From contig SVEB01000072.1 in NCBI GenBank assembly GCA_015057635.1, forward strand, positions 1-44,653: a DNA stretch of 44,653 bases, in the 5' to 3' direction. Positions within the stretch are counted from its first letter, which is position 1, and each line of letters opens with the position of its first letter. This document shows positions 23,552 through 32,458 of this stretch, one piece after another. The stretch comes from Lachnospiraceae bacterium (lineage in GTDB: Bacteria; Bacillota; Clostridia; Lachnospirales; Lachnospiraceae). The notes below the pieces were generated by a model. That model was given only the letters and a program-made list of their open reading frames with translations. It was not told the DNA's origin and did not search any database. Made by a program: the position numbers and the translations under genes.

Positions 23552-24279
23552 GGCTTGTGTTGAATGATTATAAGTATGGGTTTAATCAGGGACTTATCAA
23601 TGTAGCTCGTAGTGGCTGGATGATTTACATTTATATGCTGGTAGGAGTACCGTTAATGTTTCATTTTGATGTGACGGGAATCGTGACATTTTATTGTAGT
23701 ATGATTCCAATGCTTTTAGCAATGCTGCTTTCCAGAATGTATGCAAATGTGATGAATAAGACTCTTTTATTATGTCCGCTGTCAAAACAGGAACGAAAGG
23801 ATTACTTCAATACAGCGCTTGGCGTAAGAATTGCAATTCCAACCGCTTTATTCCTGTTGTTAGATGGAAGTCTTACCATACTGGATATCATTCCACCCGT
23901 GTTCTTTTTACTTATGACGATAGTTTTAGTCCTTTATGCGGTGGCTGTTAATATCTATTGTACGCCAAAGGCACCTACGTCAAGGGCAATAAGCAGAAGT
24001 TATGATCTACCTGGAACGTATGAAGTATGGAATGGGCTGATGCAGGTCAGTGGATTATTAAATATGCTGAGTTTGGTATCGGCTGTTACGGATAAGGAGA
24101 ATCCGGTAACAAGAGGGGACGAAATTGTCATTGGAGTATTGATCGCCGTGGAACTTTTATTATGCATAAAGATTATTGTTACCTACTATAAACCGGTTTT
24201 ATGGCAGACTACCAGCTATGAGGTGCAGAAACGGGTTGAGGTAATGAATGCAGAAAATACAGCAAAAAATAGAAAATAA
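23545..24279 (+). CDS. ABC-2-like membrane subunit paired with the YtrB-like ATPase
   Basis: Membrane protein of 244 residues with about six hydrophobic segments, a charged cytoplasmic N-terminus (MLRLVLNDYKYGFNQG) and a basic C-terminus. The motif LLLCPLSKQERKDY after TM2 resembles the 'lPvsr-e' coupling-helix region of ABC-2 permeases. Its start overlaps the ATPase gene by 7 bases, marking it as the membrane partner. I cannot place it in a substrate family. A four-codon frame (ATG at 24327) with a perfect AAGGAGG lies in the gap before the next gene and may be a relic of a lost cistron. Confidence 0.75.
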   Translation: MLRLVLNDYKYGFNQGLINVARSGWMIYIYMLVGVPLMFHFDVTGIVTFYCSMIPMLLAMLLSRMYANVMNKTLLLCPLSKQERKDYFNTALGVRIAIPTALFLLLDGSLTILDIIPPVFFLLMTIVLVLYAVAVNIYCTPKAPTSRAISRSYDLPGTYEVWNGLMQVSGLLNMLSLVSAVTDKENPVTRGDEIVIGVLIAVELLLCIKIIVTYYKPVLWQTTSYEVQKRVEVMNAENTAKNRK

Positions 24280-24380
24280 AATAGAAGATAGAGAGCTGGT
24301 ATAAGAAGATACAAGGAGGCAGTGTAATGGTCACAGATTGAGAGCATTACGGAACTATGCAGGCGAAAGGAGAGCGGTGA

Positions 24381-24752
24381 ATGAAAATTATGATAAAGCA
24401 TCAGGGGACTCTTGCAATCTATGAGCAGATTGTAAATCAGCTGAAGAATGCGATTATAACCGGAGAATTGTCAGCCGGGGAGGCACTGCCTTCCATTCGG
24501 TCGTTAGCGGGAGAGTTAGAAGTCAGCGTGATTACTACAAAACGGGCGTACGAGGAGTTAGAGAGGGAAAAGTTAATCCGTTCTATGCCGGGAAAAGGGT
24601 TTTATGTATGCGAATACAATAAGGATTATCTAAAGGAGAAGCAATATATGGATCTGGAAGCAAGGATGTTGGAAGTGCTTTTAGACTGTAAGAAAGCCGG
24701 GATGTCAAAACGGGATATTCTTGATATGGTAGACACCTTATTTGAAAGTTAG
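24381..24752 (+). CDS. YtrA-subfamily GntR transcriptional regulator
   Basis: Compact 123-residue repressor. An N-terminal winged-helix domain (about 8-75) has IYEQIVNQLKNAIITGEL, LPSIRSLAGELEVS and TTKRAYEELE-EKLI-S-PGKGFYV. Only a short helical C-terminus follows (about 80-123), instead of a ligand-binding domain. That length and order define the YtrA subfamily, whose members autoregulate ABC operons through inverted repeats. Candidate target: the palindrome at 22600-22643. An AAGGAGAG ribosome site precedes the ATG. The following ATPase gene starts 25 bases downstream, in the same operon. Confidence 0.9.
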   Translation: MKIMIKHQGTLAIYEQIVNQLKNAIITGELSAGEALPSIRSLAGELEVSVITTKRAYEELEREKLIRSMPGKGFYVCEYNKDYLKEKQYMDLEARMLEVLLDCKKAGMSKRDILDMVDTLFES

Positions 24753-24776
24753 AAGCAGTATGGAGGGGAAGAAAGC

Positions 24777-25445
24777 ATGATACTGGAATTTCGGAAGGTA
24801 AGCGGAAAGTCGAAGGGATTTTCCCTAAAAGATGTCTCATTTGCAGTGGAAAAAGGGTATCTGGTTGGAGTCACTGGTAAAAATGGAGCCGGCAAGTCAA
24901 CCCTGCTTCACTACATTATGAATGCAGACAGTAAATATGAAGGAGAAATTCTGCTTAATGGAACCAATATCCGCAATCATTACGATATGGTTCGTAACAT
25001 GGTCGGATATGTGGCGGATGAGAATGCATTTTTTAAGGCTCATACCGCAAAGGAGAATGCAGATTTATTATCGGTATTTTATGAAAAATGGGATGAAGAG
25101 CTGTTTTTACAGGTGATGAAGAAAATGGAGGTTCCCCTTTGGGAGAAGTTAGAGAATTTGTCTCGCGGTGAGTTCTTAAAGTTTCAGATGGCATTTGCCA
25201 TGGCACACGATGCAAAGCTTTATTTGATCGATGAGGCAACGGGGGGAATGGATCCGATCTTTCGAAAAGAGTTTTTCCGCCTTTTGCATGGAATTTTAGA
25301 GCAGGAAGATACATCGATTTTGATGGTGACACATATTGAGGATGAGATTGAGATGCAGATGGATTATGCAGCCATTATGGAAAAAGGACAGATCATTTCA
25401 TTTGGAGAGGTGGGACTTAATGATGAACCAGATAAAAGAGTTTGA
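24777..25445 (+). CDS. Second ABC transporter ATP-binding protein (YtrB-like)
   Basis: 222-residue ATPase with Walker A GKNGAGKST, signature LSRGEFLKFQMAFAMAHD, Walker B LYLIDEATGGMD and switch His in VTHIEDE. It is shorter than, but clearly related to, the ATPase at 22700 (same phenylalanine-rich signature helix). The Walker A begins GKN rather than GPN, and the Walker B Glu is followed by Ala (DEATGG) rather than the usual Pro, as in other small YtrB-type ATPases. GAGGGGAAG precedes the ATG. Its 3' end overlaps the membrane-protein gene by 26 bases. Confidence 0.88.
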   Translation: MILEFRKVSGKSKGFSLKDVSFAVEKGYLVGVTGKNGAGKSTLLHYIMNADSKYEGEILLNGTNIRNHYDMVRNMVGYVADENAFFKAHTAKENADLLSVFYEKWDEELFLQVMKKMEVPLWEKLENLSRGEFLKFQMAFAMAHDAKLYLIDEATGGMDPIFRKEFFRLLHGILEQEDTSILMVTHIEDEIEMQMDYAAIMEKGQIISFGEVGLNDEPDKRV

Positions 25446-25896
25446 TAAAAGGCTAAGAAAGACGGAAGATGTATCATTTGTTATAGCAAAATGCATGGGC
25501 TGGATTTTTGGAGTCATCGGATGTTTCCTTATGATTCTTCCGCTAAGCGGGAATACCATCGGTGAGATGCTGGACAACCTGGCTTTGCTGCCAATTTTTC
25601 TGCTTTCTATGACAGTGCTTATTTACTTAAGTCCATATATGCGCATCAAGCAGGGCGGCAGAACGGTATCGATCTATAAAATTCTTAAATTCCTTCCGGT
25701 AGGAAAAGAAGAAATCTGTCAGGTTAGAATGGAATATCTGAATCATCTTGTGTTAAGAATTGGAGTGATTATCTTCATAATGCAGCAGGCCGGTGCAATG
25801 ATTGATAAAAGTTCGTCGATTGGAAATGTGTTGTATCCGCTTGTTGTGACAGGGGCAGCATGGTTAGCCGGATATATTTATATTAGAATGGATTAG
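25420..25896 (+). CDS. Membrane subunit paired with the second YtrB-like ATPase
   Basis: 158-159 residues with four predicted hydrophobic segments. The sequence YKILKFLPVGKEEICQVR in the middle is the same kind of element as the PLSKQERKDY region of the 23545 protein (a coupling-helix-like 'lPvgk-ei'). Start is ATG 25420 or 25423, both after GGAGAGG; an earlier in-frame ATG at 25336 is deep inside the ATPase gene and rejected. It overlaps the ATPase gene, as expected for a coupled pair. Function is export or sensing of an unknown substrate. Confidence 0.7.
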   Translation: MMNQIKEFDKRLRKTEDVSFVIAKCMGWIFGVIGCFLMILPLSGNTIGEMLDNLALLPIFLLSMTVLIYLSPYMRIKQGGRTVSIYKILKFLPVGKEEICQVRMEYLNHLVLRIGVIIFIMQQAGAMIDKSSSIGNVLYPLVVTGAAWLAGYIYIRMD

Positions 25897-25941
25897 AGAA
25901 AATCGATTACTGTCAGAAGAAATTATAGAATGCTGGTAAAT

Positions 25942-25982
25942 AGATCATGTTATAATGAAACATTATAATATGGTCTTTTTTT
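25942..25982 (+). terminator. Terminator of the GntR/ABC operon
   Basis: AGATCATGTTATAATG (25942-25957) pairs fully, with two G-U pairs, to CATTATAATATGGTCT (25961-25976) around an AAA loop, followed by T7. The TATAAT inside the stem is therefore not a promoter. Confidence 0.85.
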
Positions 25983-26130
25983 ACATTTTATGCTACCATA
26001 TAAGAGGGATAAATGGAGTATGAGCGGATCAAAGTGCAAGGGAAGATAAAGAATACATAAAGAGGCGGACAGAATGATAGCTGCTGGAAAATTTATAGAC
26101 GATTGTTAAACAGCAATAAGGAGCAGAGCT

Positions 26131-26736
26131 ATGGAGTGGAATGAAGGTATTTTGAAGTATGCGAAGGAACACAAGGAATGTACCGTATATGGCGTTGCCT
26201 TTCCGGATGAAGACGGACGGGAGGGCTTAAATCTGATCGTGCCCAACGAGTATGGTACGATTCTGATGCAGCAGGAAGTGCATGACTATGGGAGAGGCAT
26301 AAGCAAGCAGGCATGTGCGATGATGAAGATTGTGCTAAATCAGTCGTATACACTATCTGTGAAAAATCAGAACTTAGTAAAAAAGGGATGGGACATGATA
26401 ACGAAATCCTATGTACATATCCAGAATGAGGACTTCAATCGTAAGTTTGCAGTCACGACCAATCATCCGGAGTTTACCAAACTTGCATTAAGCGAGCTGG
26501 AGTGGATGCAGTATATGTTAGAGCATAAGAACCTTACCGTATTCGTAAGTCCGGTGGAGGAAAAGGGACTCGACCACACAATTAAGGTCTATTATAATAC
26601 CAAACTATTTGATGACTTCTTTGGAACAGGGGAAGAGAATAAGGATATGGTAGAGCAGATGATAGAAGCTGCTAAAAGAACCCACTATATGCTAAGCCGT
26701 TATAAGATTGAAGATAATGAGGTAGTAGCAGATTAA
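26131..26736 (+). CDS. Unrecognised soluble protein of 201 residues
   Basis: No family recognised. No signal peptide or membrane segment. The first 60 residues look alpha/beta (YGVAFPDEDGREGLNLIVPNEY), the middle has DYGRGISKQACAMMKIVLNQ, and the C-terminus is helical and acidic. AAGGAG precedes the ATG. The aldose-1-epimerase-like gene follows after 43 bases, so they may be co-transcribed. Composition and codon use look like the neighbours, so I see no sign of recent transfer. Confidence 0.65.
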   Translation: MEWNEGILKYAKEHKECTVYGVAFPDEDGREGLNLIVPNEYGTILMQQEVHDYGRGISKQACAMMKIVLNQSYTLSVKNQNLVKKGWDMITKSYVHIQNEDFNRKFAVTTNHPEFTKLALSELEWMQYMLEHKNLTVFVSPVEEKGLDHTIKVYYNTKLFDDFFGTGEENKDMVEQMIEAAKRTHYMLSRYKIEDNEVVAD

Positions 26737-26779
26737 AACAGACGGCTGTATAAAAATAGGAATGAGGAGGAATAAACAG

Positions 26780-27679
26780 ATGGCAGAATATGTGATTCAG
26801 AACGAATTTCTTCAGGTTACCGTTTCTGGGCATGGAGCTGAAATGACATCCATCTATAACCGGAAGAATGAAAAAGAGTATTTATGGAATGGCGACAGTA
26901 CCTACTGGGGCCGGCACTCTCCGGTATTATTCCCGATTGTCGGAAGCTTAAAGGATAAGAAATACACCTTTCAGAAAAAAGAATATACAATGGGCCAGCA
27001 TGGTTTTGCAAGAGATCAGGAATTTATTCTTTCCCACCAGACAGAAAGCGAGCTTTTCTTCACACTTACTGAAAATGAGGAAACATTGAAGATGTATCCG
27101 TTCCATTTTCTGTTGACAGTAGGATATCGTCTGTCCGGAAAGCAGATTGAAGTGATCTGGAATGTAGAGAACAAGGATACAAAGACTATGTATTTCCAGA
27201 TTGGAGCACATCCGGCCTTCATCTGTCCAATCGATGAAGAAGCGGAGCAGACCGACTGCTTCTTAGCTTTTGATAACCTGTCCTGTCTAGCCGTGCATAA
27301 ATTGGATACAAGCTGTGGCCTTATGCTTCCAGATGTGATCCACATGCCACTTCAGAATGAACCGGGCCATGAAACAGGGTATCTTCCAATTACAGAGGAT
27401 CTGTTTGATGAAGACGCACTGATTTTAGAAGATAGTCAGACAAGAAAAGTATCGTTATGTTCCTATGATATGCGTCCATATGTCAGTGTGGAATTCGGTA
27501 CTCCGCTCTTTGGTATCTGGTCACCGGCTAAGAAACATGCGCCGTTTATCTGCATTGAGCCGTGGTATGGAAGATGTGATGCAAAAGATTTTAACGGCAC
27601 GATAAAAGACAGGGCTTATATGAATGTCCTGCAGGCAAAGCAGGCGTTCCATGCTTCGTATACCATTGAAATTGAGTAG
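26780..27679 (+). CDS. Aldose 1-epimerase-like (LacX/YeaD-type) protein
   Basis: 299-residue member of the galactose-mutarotase-like beta-sandwich family. Family landmarks include VSGHGAEMTSI near the N-terminus, LWNGDSTYWGRHSPVLFP, MGQHGFARDQEF (catalytic-type His), QIGAHPAFICP (second His) and FICIEPWYGRCD with the Glu that acts as base in this fold. LacX-type proteins interconvert anomers of aldoses or hexose-6-phosphates. The ATG at 26780 is preceded by GAGGAGG; the ATG at 26762 overlaps that site. Exact sugar specificity cannot be read from sequence. Confidence 0.88.
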   Translation: MAEYVIQNEFLQVTVSGHGAEMTSIYNRKNEKEYLWNGDSTYWGRHSPVLFPIVGSLKDKKYTFQKKEYTMGQHGFARDQEFILSHQTESELFFTLTENEETLKMYPFHFLLTVGYRLSGKQIEVIWNVENKDTKTMYFQIGAHPAFICPIDEEAEQTDCFLAFDNLSCLAVHKLDTSCGLMLPDVIHMPLQNEPGHETGYLPITEDLFDEDALILEDSQTRKVSLCSYDMRPYVSVEFGTPLFGIWSPAKKHAPFICIEPWYGRCDAKDFNGTIKDRAYMNVLQAKQAFHASYTIEIE

Positions 27680-27771
27680 AAGCGGGAATATTCCATCCCA
27701 ATTAGAATGAAACTACTTCCTATAGACAAAATGCTTTTAGGTAAGAAGAACCGGAGCATTAAGGAGGCAGT

Positions 27772-28062
27772 ATGGAAGGAAAATGTGAATTATGTCATCG
27801 TCAGAATATTGGTCTGACGAAGCATCATTTATTGCCGAGAGAAGAAGGCGGGAAGGAAGAACATATCGCATATATTTGTGAGGACTGCCACAAACATATT
27901 CATGCTTTGTACACGAATAGGGAGTTGGCAATCCGATTGAGTACGATTCAAGATCTTCAGGCAGATGATAAGATCTGTAAATATCTTAAATTTATCAGAA
28001 AGCAGCCGTCCAGCAAGAAAGTAAGAAGCGTTAAATCCAATGAAAGAAGAAAGTCCAGATGA
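27772..28062 (+). CDS. Small HNH-endonuclease-family protein
   Basis: 96 residues. Two zinc-type CxxC pairs, CELC near the N-terminus and CEDC, surround LTKHHLLPRE, and CHKHIHALYTNREL follows. This is the HNH beta-beta-alpha-metal layout. The basic C-terminal tail (KKVRSVKSNERRKSR) could bind nucleic acid. A perfect AAGGAGG precedes the ATG. Homologues occur as stand-alone housekeeping-like genes in many bacteria, usually without a phage or restriction context, as here; its biological role is not established. Confidence 0.82.
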   Translation: MEGKCELCHRQNIGLTKHHLLPREEGGKEEHIAYICEDCHKHIHALYTNRELAIRLSTIQDLQADDKICKYLKFIRKQPSSKKVRSVKSNERRKSR

Positions 28063-28167
28063 GTATCGCGATGAAGCCTGGATATCATCTGCGATGAGTA
28101 ATGTCGATTTATAAATGTTAAGTGTAGGATAGCATATGATAAAAGAACTATCGGAATATAAGGACTA

Positions 28168-28212
28168 AGAAAAGCCGCAATCCCTTATGAAAAGGAGGAT
28201 TACGGCTTTTCT
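28168..28212. terminator. Bidirectional terminator between convergent genes
   Basis: AGAAAAGCCG (28168-28177) pairs with CGGCTTTTCT (28203-28212), with an inner AATCC/GGATT pairing and flanking A and T runs. It serves both the HNH gene and the minus-strand phosphoesterase. Confidence 0.85.
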
Positions 28213-28254
28213 TTCATTTCAGATTATTCATTTTAACTCATTCATTTGGAATTA

Positions 28255-29961
28255 TTAATCTGAGATAATGGAAGTGTAAGGAATTTGTTCAATATCAAAG
28301 GTAGAATCAGGATGTAGAAGGATCAGCGTACCACCACGCTGTTCGCTGCGCTTGCTAATTCCAGGCATTGCAAGATAATCAATGGACATTCCATAGGTCA
28401 GTCGAATATTCTGGTATTCCAGAGAGAGGGTATTATAATGATCGTGCCCAACAAAGATTCCTTTCGTGCTTCCAAGTTCCACAGCTGTCTCAAATAATTT
28501 ACTTTTATATGAGGAGCAGCAGATGGATTCGTTAGCTTCTCCGATGGTTCCAAAGTAGTAAGAAACTTCATCACTTCCGGCTTTATACAAATCAAAGGCG
28601 GTTTTGTACTCTTTTAGTGGAATATGAGTAAAGATCAGGGAAGATACGTCTTGCCCATAATCATTTTTTAGCTGTTTTAATGTACTGGCATACCATTCTA
28701 CCTGGTCATCATGAATCGTATCATAATCGTTTAACTTTAAACTTTTATAGGAATTGGAGTCAATGAGATAGAGGGCCTGATTTAGAGTTCCATCGCCATT
28801 TTCCACGAGAATGATTTGATTGCTTCGTCCTGTAATCTTAGGCTGAATCTTTGGATACAATAAAGAACCGGTCGTTTGATAGGAAAAAGATTCAAATAAC
28901 GCATTCAATTCTTGCTCCGAGTGAGATGCCACAAATTCTGTGTCATGATTGCCATAGGTAAATGCCCATGGAATTCCGATATTTCTCATAAAGGAAGCGA
29001 ACTGCATCATAGGGGTATAGTTATTAAAGGAATAGGATTCGATTCCTAACGGGAATACAAAATCTCCTGTTACGATCACGAAGTCAGGCTTGGTATTACG
29101 AATTAATTCATAGACCGTCTGTAATGCTTTGATATCTTGTGAATAGGAGAATAGACTTCCGCCAAGATGGATATCCGTTAACTGCAAGATTCTAAAATCA
29201 GTATTCGCATCATTATGTATGGTATAAATACCTGTTTGTTCCTGATAATCGATTGCCAATGGCCGGCATCCCACGCTTGGTATGGTTGCGATATAAGGCT
29301 GAATGTACCAGGTTCCTCTGCTCATGACACCTACGGCTAATCCGATAACAATAGCGGTGACAACGAGTGTTTTTAAGAATCGATGTTTTGTTTTTTTCTT
29401 TGGCTGTTCTTCTTTTTCTATTTCCTCCTCTTTTCCGGCAAGGATGTTATATTTTATACGGGAAATGAGCCATAACCTGAGAAGGGATCCTGCTAAGAGG
29501 GATATTCCTAAGCCAGCCAGGATAAAGATAGCAACATAGGAATAAGCAACATATATCTCATCTGATGTTCGCAGAATGGATACCGTTATTATCGGTAACA
29601 CGCTGCTGATCAGGAAGAGCGTTCCTGCTATTATAAGCCGAATGCTTCTGGTTTTTAGGCGGAATCTGCAGCTTTTGATATAGCTATCCACGTTCTCATA
29701 CACATCAAAACCTGTTTTTAGGGTGTTATGGATAGAAAACAGATGAAGCATGGCTGGAATCAGCAACGGCAATGCCAGCAAGATACAGAGAAAAATCCAT
29801 CCAATGCCCAGAGCATTGATCACGTTCATCTCGTATATGCGATAAGCACACAAGGTAGTGATTACCATAGGCGATATGCATAACAGAAAAGAGCCTAGTA
29901 TCACTTTAAAAATGGAATGATTCAGTTTCTTTATAAAAAGATCAAAGTTATGTTTATTCAT
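28255..29961 (-). CDS. Membrane-anchored calcineurin-like metallophosphoesterase
   Basis: 568 residues. Five predicted membrane segments lie in the first 230 residues, broken by an acidic/basic loop (KEEEIEKEEQPKKKTKH). The metallophosphoesterase domain (about 255-555) follows with all motifs: LTDIHLGGS, VTGDFVF, YGNHDTEF, FTHIPL and GHDHYN. The catalytic domain is probably extracytoplasmic after the last helix. Family members hydrolyse phosphomono- or diesters, including lipid-linked ones; the substrate is not predictable. AAGGAG precedes the ATG. It lies 42 bases after the AraC-type gene on the same strand, so it may be its target and co-transcribed. Confidence 0.88.
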   Translation of the reverse strand: MNKHNFDLFIKKLNHSIFKVILGSFLLCISPMVITTLCAYRIYEMNVINALGIGWIFLCILLALPLLIPAMLHLFSIHNTLKTGFDVYENVDSYIKSCRFRLKTRSIRLIIAGTLFLISSVLPIITVSILRTSDEIYVAYSYVAIFILAGLGISLLAGSLLRLWLISRIKYNILAGKEEEIEKEEQPKKKTKHRFLKTLVVTAIVIGLAVGVMSRGTWYIQPYIATIPSVGCRPLAIDYQEQTGIYTIHNDANTDFRILQLTDIHLGGSLFSYSQDIKALQTVYELIRNTKPDFVIVTGDFVFPLGIESYSFNNYTPMMQFASFMRNIGIPWAFTYGNHDTEFVASHSEQELNALFESFSYQTTGSLLYPKIQPKITGRSNQIILVENGDGTLNQALYLIDSNSYKSLKLNDYDTIHDDQVEWYASTLKQLKNDYGQDVSSLIFTHIPLKEYKTAFDLYKAGSDEVSYYFGTIGEANESICCSSYKSKLFETAVELGSTKGIFVGHDHYNTLSLEYQNIRLTYGMSIDYLAMPGISKRSEQRGGTLILLHPDSTFDIEQIPYTSIISD

Positions 29962-30002
29962 GCAGGACTCCTTATAAAAAGTATAATAATTTCGCTTTGA
30001 TT

Positions 30003-30791
30003 TTACTGTCTTATGATTCGCTGTTTTCGATATTGTAAGGGGGTCAGCCTGTTCTCATTTTTAAACACTCTGTAAAATGTCCTCTCGCTCTCAAATCCGC
30101 TTGTGAGTGCAATGATACTGACAGACAGATCGGTATTAATGAGCAGCTGTGCCGCATACTGCACTCTTAATTTATTGACGTAATCCGAGAAGGTAGTATG
30201 AAGCTTTTTTGAAAATATTCTGGATATGTAGTATTTTGTCACAAAGAGTTCTTTGGCAAGAATATCAAGACTTAGTTTCTCGGTAAAATGTTCATCCATG
30301 TATAAAAGCAGTGACGGTATGATACTGTGATTGTCTGCTGTTTTGGTAGGCTTCATTTTCATAAAGTCATACAGAAAGCTCATGTATAACGAGACATATG
30401 CCTGTACAATGGATTTGCTTTTTCTTTGTCTATGGTAGGCATCCGCTTTCATAAACGCATCAATGCAGTCATTCTCTAACTGATGTATTACGGGATTATC
30501 CGGAACACAGGTTGCAAGATATGGCACATATTCTTTGGCATATTCCGGTTCAAAAGTCTGTACAATCAGTTCACAGTTAACGGGCATGCTTAAATTATGG
30601 ATCTGGTAGGGAAAGATTAATACCATATTGTCTTTACAGATCGGATAGTCCTGTTCATCAATTGTAACGGTGCATTCTCCGGACATGACATAGATGACTT
30701 CTAACTGATTATGCAGGTGCTTGGCAAAAGTATAGTTGATGACATGATACGATTTAAAGGGCTCGAGCCTGTTCTGATAATTCATTTTCAT
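30003..30791 (-). CDS. AraC-family transcriptional regulator with cupin-like sensor
   Basis: About 263 residues. The N-terminal half is cupin-like (YTFAKHLHNQLEVIYVMSG and QDYPICKDNMVLIFPYQIH) and probably binds a small ligand such as a sugar. The C-terminal AraC domain has two helix-turn-helix units (LSLDILAKELFVTKYYISRIFSKKL and IIALTSGFESERTFYRVFK). The ATG at 30791 has AAAGGA upstream; an earlier ATG at 30812 overlaps it. It is divergent from the hydrolase gene across 180 bases and upstream of the phosphoesterase, either of which could be the target. Confidence 0.88.
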   Translation of the reverse strand: MKMNYQNRLEPFKSYHVINYTFAKHLHNQLEVIYVMSGECTVTIDEQDYPICKDNMVLIFPYQIHNLSMPVNCELIVQTFEPEYAKEYVPYLATCVPDNPVIHQLENDCIDAFMKADAYHRQRKSKSIVQAYVSLYMSFLYDFMKMKPTKTADNHSIIPSLLLYMDEHFTEKLSLDILAKELFVTKYYISRIFSKKLHTTFSDYVNKLRVQYAAQLLINTDLSVSIIALTSGFESERTFYRVFKNENRLTPLQYRKQRIIRQ

Positions 30792-30970
30792 AAATCGATT
30801 TCCTTTATGCAATTGGTTATAGTATAAAAAGCAGCACGTTTTTTATTGTAAACAAATCGGAAGATAAAGTCAATATTTGGCATATTTCTTATGTGTTTTG
30901 GCATCAACATCATAATAAGTATGGTATCATTATGGCAGCAGTAAAATTGATTAGGTGTGGAGGAAGAAAA

Positions 30971-32146
30971 ATGGATGCTCAATTTATAGAAAAACCATTT
31001 GAATTATTGAAAAGTGGGCTTACATTACGAGGAATAGCGTATATTCCGGGTGATATAGAGGAGTATGGCAAGGTTCCTGCGATTATCTTTAGCCATGGGT
31101 TTACCGGAAGCTGCATGGATATGGCTAAATACTGCAAGGCATTCGTGAAAAAGGGATATGCCGCTTTTACATTTAATTTTTGTGGCAGCAGTAAAATTGG
31201 AGATCACTCTTTATTTCGAAGCGATGGGGAAACCGTGGATACCTCTATTCTGACAGAGGTTGATGATCTGCTTTGCGTCAAGGATTATGTGAAATCTCTT
31301 CCTTATGTGGAGCAAGATAATCTGATTTTAGCAGGTGAAAGCCAGGGCGGATTTGTTTCCGGGCTTGCTGCAGCAAGATGTCCGGATGAGATTAAAAAAC
31401 TGATTATGATTTATCCGGCTCTTTGTATTCCGGATCATGCAAGAAGAGGCTGTTTGGGAAATGCGTCCTACGACCCGAAGAACGTTCCGGATGTGATTGA
31501 TTGCAAAAACATACTGTTAGGAAAGGTATTTCACGATACGGTTGTTGCAATGGATCCTTATTTAGAGATTAGCGGTTATAAAGGCCCTGTCCTTATTTTA
31601 CAGGGAATGGATGATAGGATTGTGAATTATTCGTATGCAATTCGGATGAAGGAAAGCTTTCAGCCGGGCCAGTGCCATCTTCAGTTAATAAGGGGAGCAG
31701 GACATGGATTTAATGAAGATCAGATGGAAAGTGCCGTATCATCTATTTATCAGTTTCTGCTTGGACATAAAGAAGTGCTTACAATCCCCATTATCATTAC
31801 GGAGTATGAAATAGCAGAACAGGATGGCGATTACAAAAAGATGGCGATCTGGTTTACAGGCTATTGTGATAATGATTACTTTAGGGGAGCCGTTCTTCCA
31901 GGTGGATGTGATCGTCAGGAGCATCGGGGAGACAAGACATTAAGTATAAGAGCAGAATATACGTTACATGGACTTGACTGTGCAGGGAAAAACTGTACCA
32001 TACATATCATAAATCAGAAGGCAGGAGATGAGTGGAAACCGAGTGTTGCTACGAATAGTGAGGCATTAGGGTGGATGAACACAGCAGATTTTACGGCTGT
32101 GGTGGAACCTGGCGTAGGTGGTCCTACTATACGGATTTATAGGTAG
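30971..32146 (+). CDS. Alpha/beta hydrolase fused to a DUF3237-like domain
   Basis: 391 residues. The N-terminal serine hydrolase domain (about 1-270) has IIFSHGFTG (oxyanion region), nucleophile elbow GESQGG, the acid in GMDDRIV and the His in GAGHGF, resembling feruloyl/cinnamoyl-ester or dipeptidyl-type hydrolases. The C-terminal domain (about 275-391) matches the DUF3237 pattern: YFRGAVLPGG, a Tyr-rich beta-barrel, LGWMNTADF and GPTIRIYR. The two are usually separate proteins. The ATG at 30971 has GGAGGA upstream; the longer frame to 30893 overlaps the divergent promoter region. Probably cytoplasmic, as no signal peptide is present; likely an esterase of plant-derived aromatic or acetylated compounds (inference). 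Confidence 0.82.
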   Translation: MDAQFIEKPFELLKSGLTLRGIAYIPGDIEEYGKVPAIIFSHGFTGSCMDMAKYCKAFVKKGYAAFTFNFCGSSKIGDHSLFRSDGETVDTSILTEVDDLLCVKDYVKSLPYVEQDNLILAGESQGGFVSGLAAARCPDEIKKLIMIYPALCIPDHARRGCLGNASYDPKNVPDVIDCKNILLGKVFHDTVVAMDPYLEISGYKGPVLILQGMDDRIVNYSYAIRMKESFQPGQCHLQLIRGAGHGFNEDQMESAVSSIYQFLLGHKEVLTIPIIITEYEIAEQDGDYKKMAIWFTGYCDNDYFRGAVLPGGCDRQEHRGDKTLSIRAEYTLHGLDCAGKNCTIHIINQKAGDEWKPSVATNSEALGWMNTADFTAVVEPGVGGPTIRIYR

Positions 32147-32183
32147 GCCAGTATTGATAGGATGTTTGTATAAAAAGGAATTG

Positions 32184-32238
32184 GAATCTTCTTTTGTATA
32201 AATCTGGTGATTAGATTTACAAAAGAAGATTCTTTTTT
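32184..32238 (+). terminator. Terminator after the hydrolase gene
   Basis: GAATCTTCTTTTGTATAAAT (32184-32203) and the complementary arm ending GAAGATTC (32213-32232) form a near-perfect long stem with one bulge, followed by T6. Confidence 0.9.
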
Positions 32239-32458
32239 GCTTATTTTTAAAAAGCTTTATGAAAAATATTTGTTATAATGGAAAAAAAAGTATATTATAG
32301 TATAGAATGAAATATTTGACAAACATACAAAGTAACACAAGTTTTATCAACAGAAGGATACGCATAAAAAAATAAGAAGTGACCATAAGATTCTATGGAG
32401 AGTGTTTTTGCATGGGGAGCAAAAATACTTACTCTGCCAATATAAAGGAGGGTAACGA

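Noticed and set aside
25951..25956. TATAAT as an extended -10 promoter
   Set aside because: It lies inside a fully paired 16-bp stem followed by T7, so it is part of a terminator.
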